The notes beneath the pieces were generated by a model. That model did no database searches, was not told the DNA's origin, and saw nothing but the letters and a program-made list of their open reading frames with translations. From JACOMY01 sp046233115 (lineage in GTDB: Bacteria; Pseudomonadota; Alphaproteobacteria; Kiloniellales; JACOMY01): a stretch of DNA of 64,000 nucleotides. Made by a program: the position numbers and the translations under genes. Of the stretch, positions 62,936-64,000 are shown in pieces (position 1 is the first letter of the stretch; each line of letters begins with the position of its first letter). Location of the stretch: the NCBI GenBank assembly GCA_046233115.1, contig JBJXHM010000001.1, positions 434,001 to 498,000 of the forward strand. Reading direction: 5' to 3'.

Positions 62936-64000
62936 ATGGGGCAGAGCTGGATCGGCGCGCCGGTCCGCCGCAAGGAGGACCAGCGTTTCCTCACCGGCCG
63001 CGGGCGCTATGTCGACGACATTCGCCTGCCGGGCATGCTGGCCGGCGTGGTGCTGCGCTCGCCGCATGCCCATGCCGCCATCCGCCGGATCGATACCGCC
63101 GCCGCCGAGGCCCTGCCCGGCGTGCAGCTGATCCTGACCGGGGCGGATATGGAGGCGGCCGATGTCGGCGGCCTGCCCTGCGGCTGGATGGTGCACTTCG
63201 ACGACGGCCGCGAGATGGTGCAGCCGGGCCATCCGGTGCTCTGCTCCGACGTAGTGCGCCACGTCGGCGATCCCGTGGCCTTCGTCGTCGCGGAAACCAG
63301 GGCGCAGGCGCTGGATGCGGCCGAGGCGATCGAGGTGGACTACGCACCCCAGGCCTCGATCACCGATCTTGCCTCCAGCGTCTCGCCGGAGGTGGCGCAG
63401 GTCTGGGAGCAGGCGCCGGGCAACCTCTGCTTCGACTGGCACAAGGGCGACGCGGAGGCGGTCGAGGCGGCCTTCGCCGCGGCCCACCACGTGACCAAGC
63501 TCAACCTGATCAACAACCGGGTGCACGCGGCGCCGATGGAGACCCGCGGCACCATCGGCGATGTCGATCCGGCGACCGACCGGGTGACGCTCTATACCTC
63601 CAACCAGAACCCGCACATCATCCGCGTGCTGCTGTCGGTTGCTACCCTGAAGATCCCGGAGGAGCAGATCCGCGTGGTCTCGCCCGACGTCGGCGGCGGC
63701 TTCGGCATGAAGATCTACCACTACGCCGAGGAGGTGCTGGTGGTGATGGCGGCGCAGCGTATCGGCCGGCCGGTCAAGTGGATCGCCGAGCGCAGCGAGA
63801 GCTATCTCTGCGACACCCACGCCCGCGATCACGTGACTGAGGCGGCGGTGGCGCTGGACAGCGAGGGGGTGGTAACGGCGCTGAAGGTCGACACCATCGC
63901 CAACATGGGCGCCTATCTCTCCACCTTCGCGCCGGCGATCCCGACCTTCTTCTACGCCAACCCCATGCCGGGTCCCTACAAGACCCGCGCGATACACTGC
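62936..64000 (+). CDS. Xanthine dehydrogenase family molybdopterin-binding subunit (CoxL/XdhB-like), 3' truncated
   Basis: The frame runs from ATG 62936 to the window edge, 355 codons with no stop. GAPVRRKEDQRFLTGRGRYV and VVLRSPHAHAAIRRID are the N-terminal fold, AAPMETRGTIGDVD and PDVGGGFGMKIYHYAEE the molybdopterin and substrate region. It belongs to the CO dehydrogenase/nicotinate or purine hydroxylase group, and needs FAD and iron-sulfur subunits, which would lie beyond 64000. Next to pxpABC, it may hydroxylate an N-heterocycle to a lactam (inference). GTAGGAGAGG precedes the start. Confidence 0.9.
   Translation, partial: MGQSWIGAPVRRKEDQRFLTGRGRYVDDIRLPGMLAGVVLRSPHAHAAIRRIDTAAAEALPGVQLILTGADMEAADVGGLPCGWMVHFDDGREMVQPGHPVLCSDVVRHVGDPVAFVVAETRAQALDAAEAIEVDYAPQASITDLASSVSPEVAQVWEQAPGNLCFDWHKGDAEAVEAAFAAAHHVTKLNLINNRVHAAPMETRGTIGDVDPATDRVTLYTSNQNPHIIRVLLSVATLKIPEEQIRVVSPDVGGGFGMKIYHYAEEVLVVMAAQRIGRPVKWIAERSESYLCDTHARDHVTEAAVALDSEGVVTALKVDTIANMGAYLSTFAPAIPTFFYANPMPGPYKTRAIHC

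Overview
The window is GC-rich, almost fully coding DNA from what looks like an alphaproteobacterium, probably of the Rhodospirillales or a related order (inference). The pointers are: a 75-residue protein of the SDHAF4/DUF1674 type, TRAP and Ugp transporters, GntR/FCD regulators, a CbtAB cobalt transporter, a class III cyclase fused to TPRs, and AGAGC-bounded palindromes between genes. I see no tRNA, rRNA, CRISPR array or insertion sequence. Both ends cut genes: an asparagine synthetase on the left and a molybdenum hydroxylase large subunit on the right.

Layout. 1-1724: asnB fragment with a translationally coupled methyltransferase-like gene. 1721-5956 (minus): ugpBAEC, glycerol-3-phosphate type ABC importer. 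6236-11200: Ada-like alkyltransferase, DUF45 metallopeptidase, VOC protein, a decayed secreted-protein gene with a 13-G tract, Bcr/CflA efflux pump and a PEP mutase/isocitrate lyase family enzyme. 11580-12548: cbtBA. 12599-16333: class A penicillin-binding protein, acetyltransferase, EamA exporter.

16350-26350 is the most interesting part. A run of twelve minus-strand genes with short gaps or overlaps begins behind a good Fur-box candidate: feoA, feoA, feoB, feoC, a DmeF-like CDF exporter, an M14-like zinc hydrolase, three small Gly/Ala/Pro-rich membrane proteins (one with a strongly acidic tail), a P1B-type ATPase with an unusual Ser-Cys-Ala membrane motif, and a YtxH-like protein. Two stand-alone HMA_2-like proteins follow, transcribed divergently from a promoter that overlaps a second Fur-like dyad. 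The ATPase plus small hydrophobic and HMA-like proteins resembles the Fez (ferrosome, iron-granule organelle) loci. I propose an alphaproteobacterial ferrosome-like iron storage system joined to its own Fe(II) importer.

26708-38000: mostly housekeeping (SDH assembly factor, EamA, htpX, rsmB, rpe, heparinase-like, purH), then an amidohydrolase with two alpha/beta hydrolases, ending in a perfect hairpin and a REPIN-like inverted pair. 38042-39763: cyclase-TPR protein. 39881-47864: a sugar-acid catabolic cluster (GntR, TRAP DctQMP, 2-hydroxyacid dehydrogenase, KDPG aldolase, KDG kinase, SDR, two cupins). 48065-51360: second Bcr/CflA pump, CBS protein, OprB-type porin.

51382-64000 looks like one catabolic locus: GntR regulator and class III aminotransferase, divergent from a TorT-like binding protein, a ribose-type ABC transporter, PxpA, a biotin carboxylase without its carrier protein, PxpB, PxpC and a molybdenum hydroxylase. 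Together they suggest uptake of a small N-containing compound, hydroxylation to a lactam, and ATP-dependent ring opening (inference).
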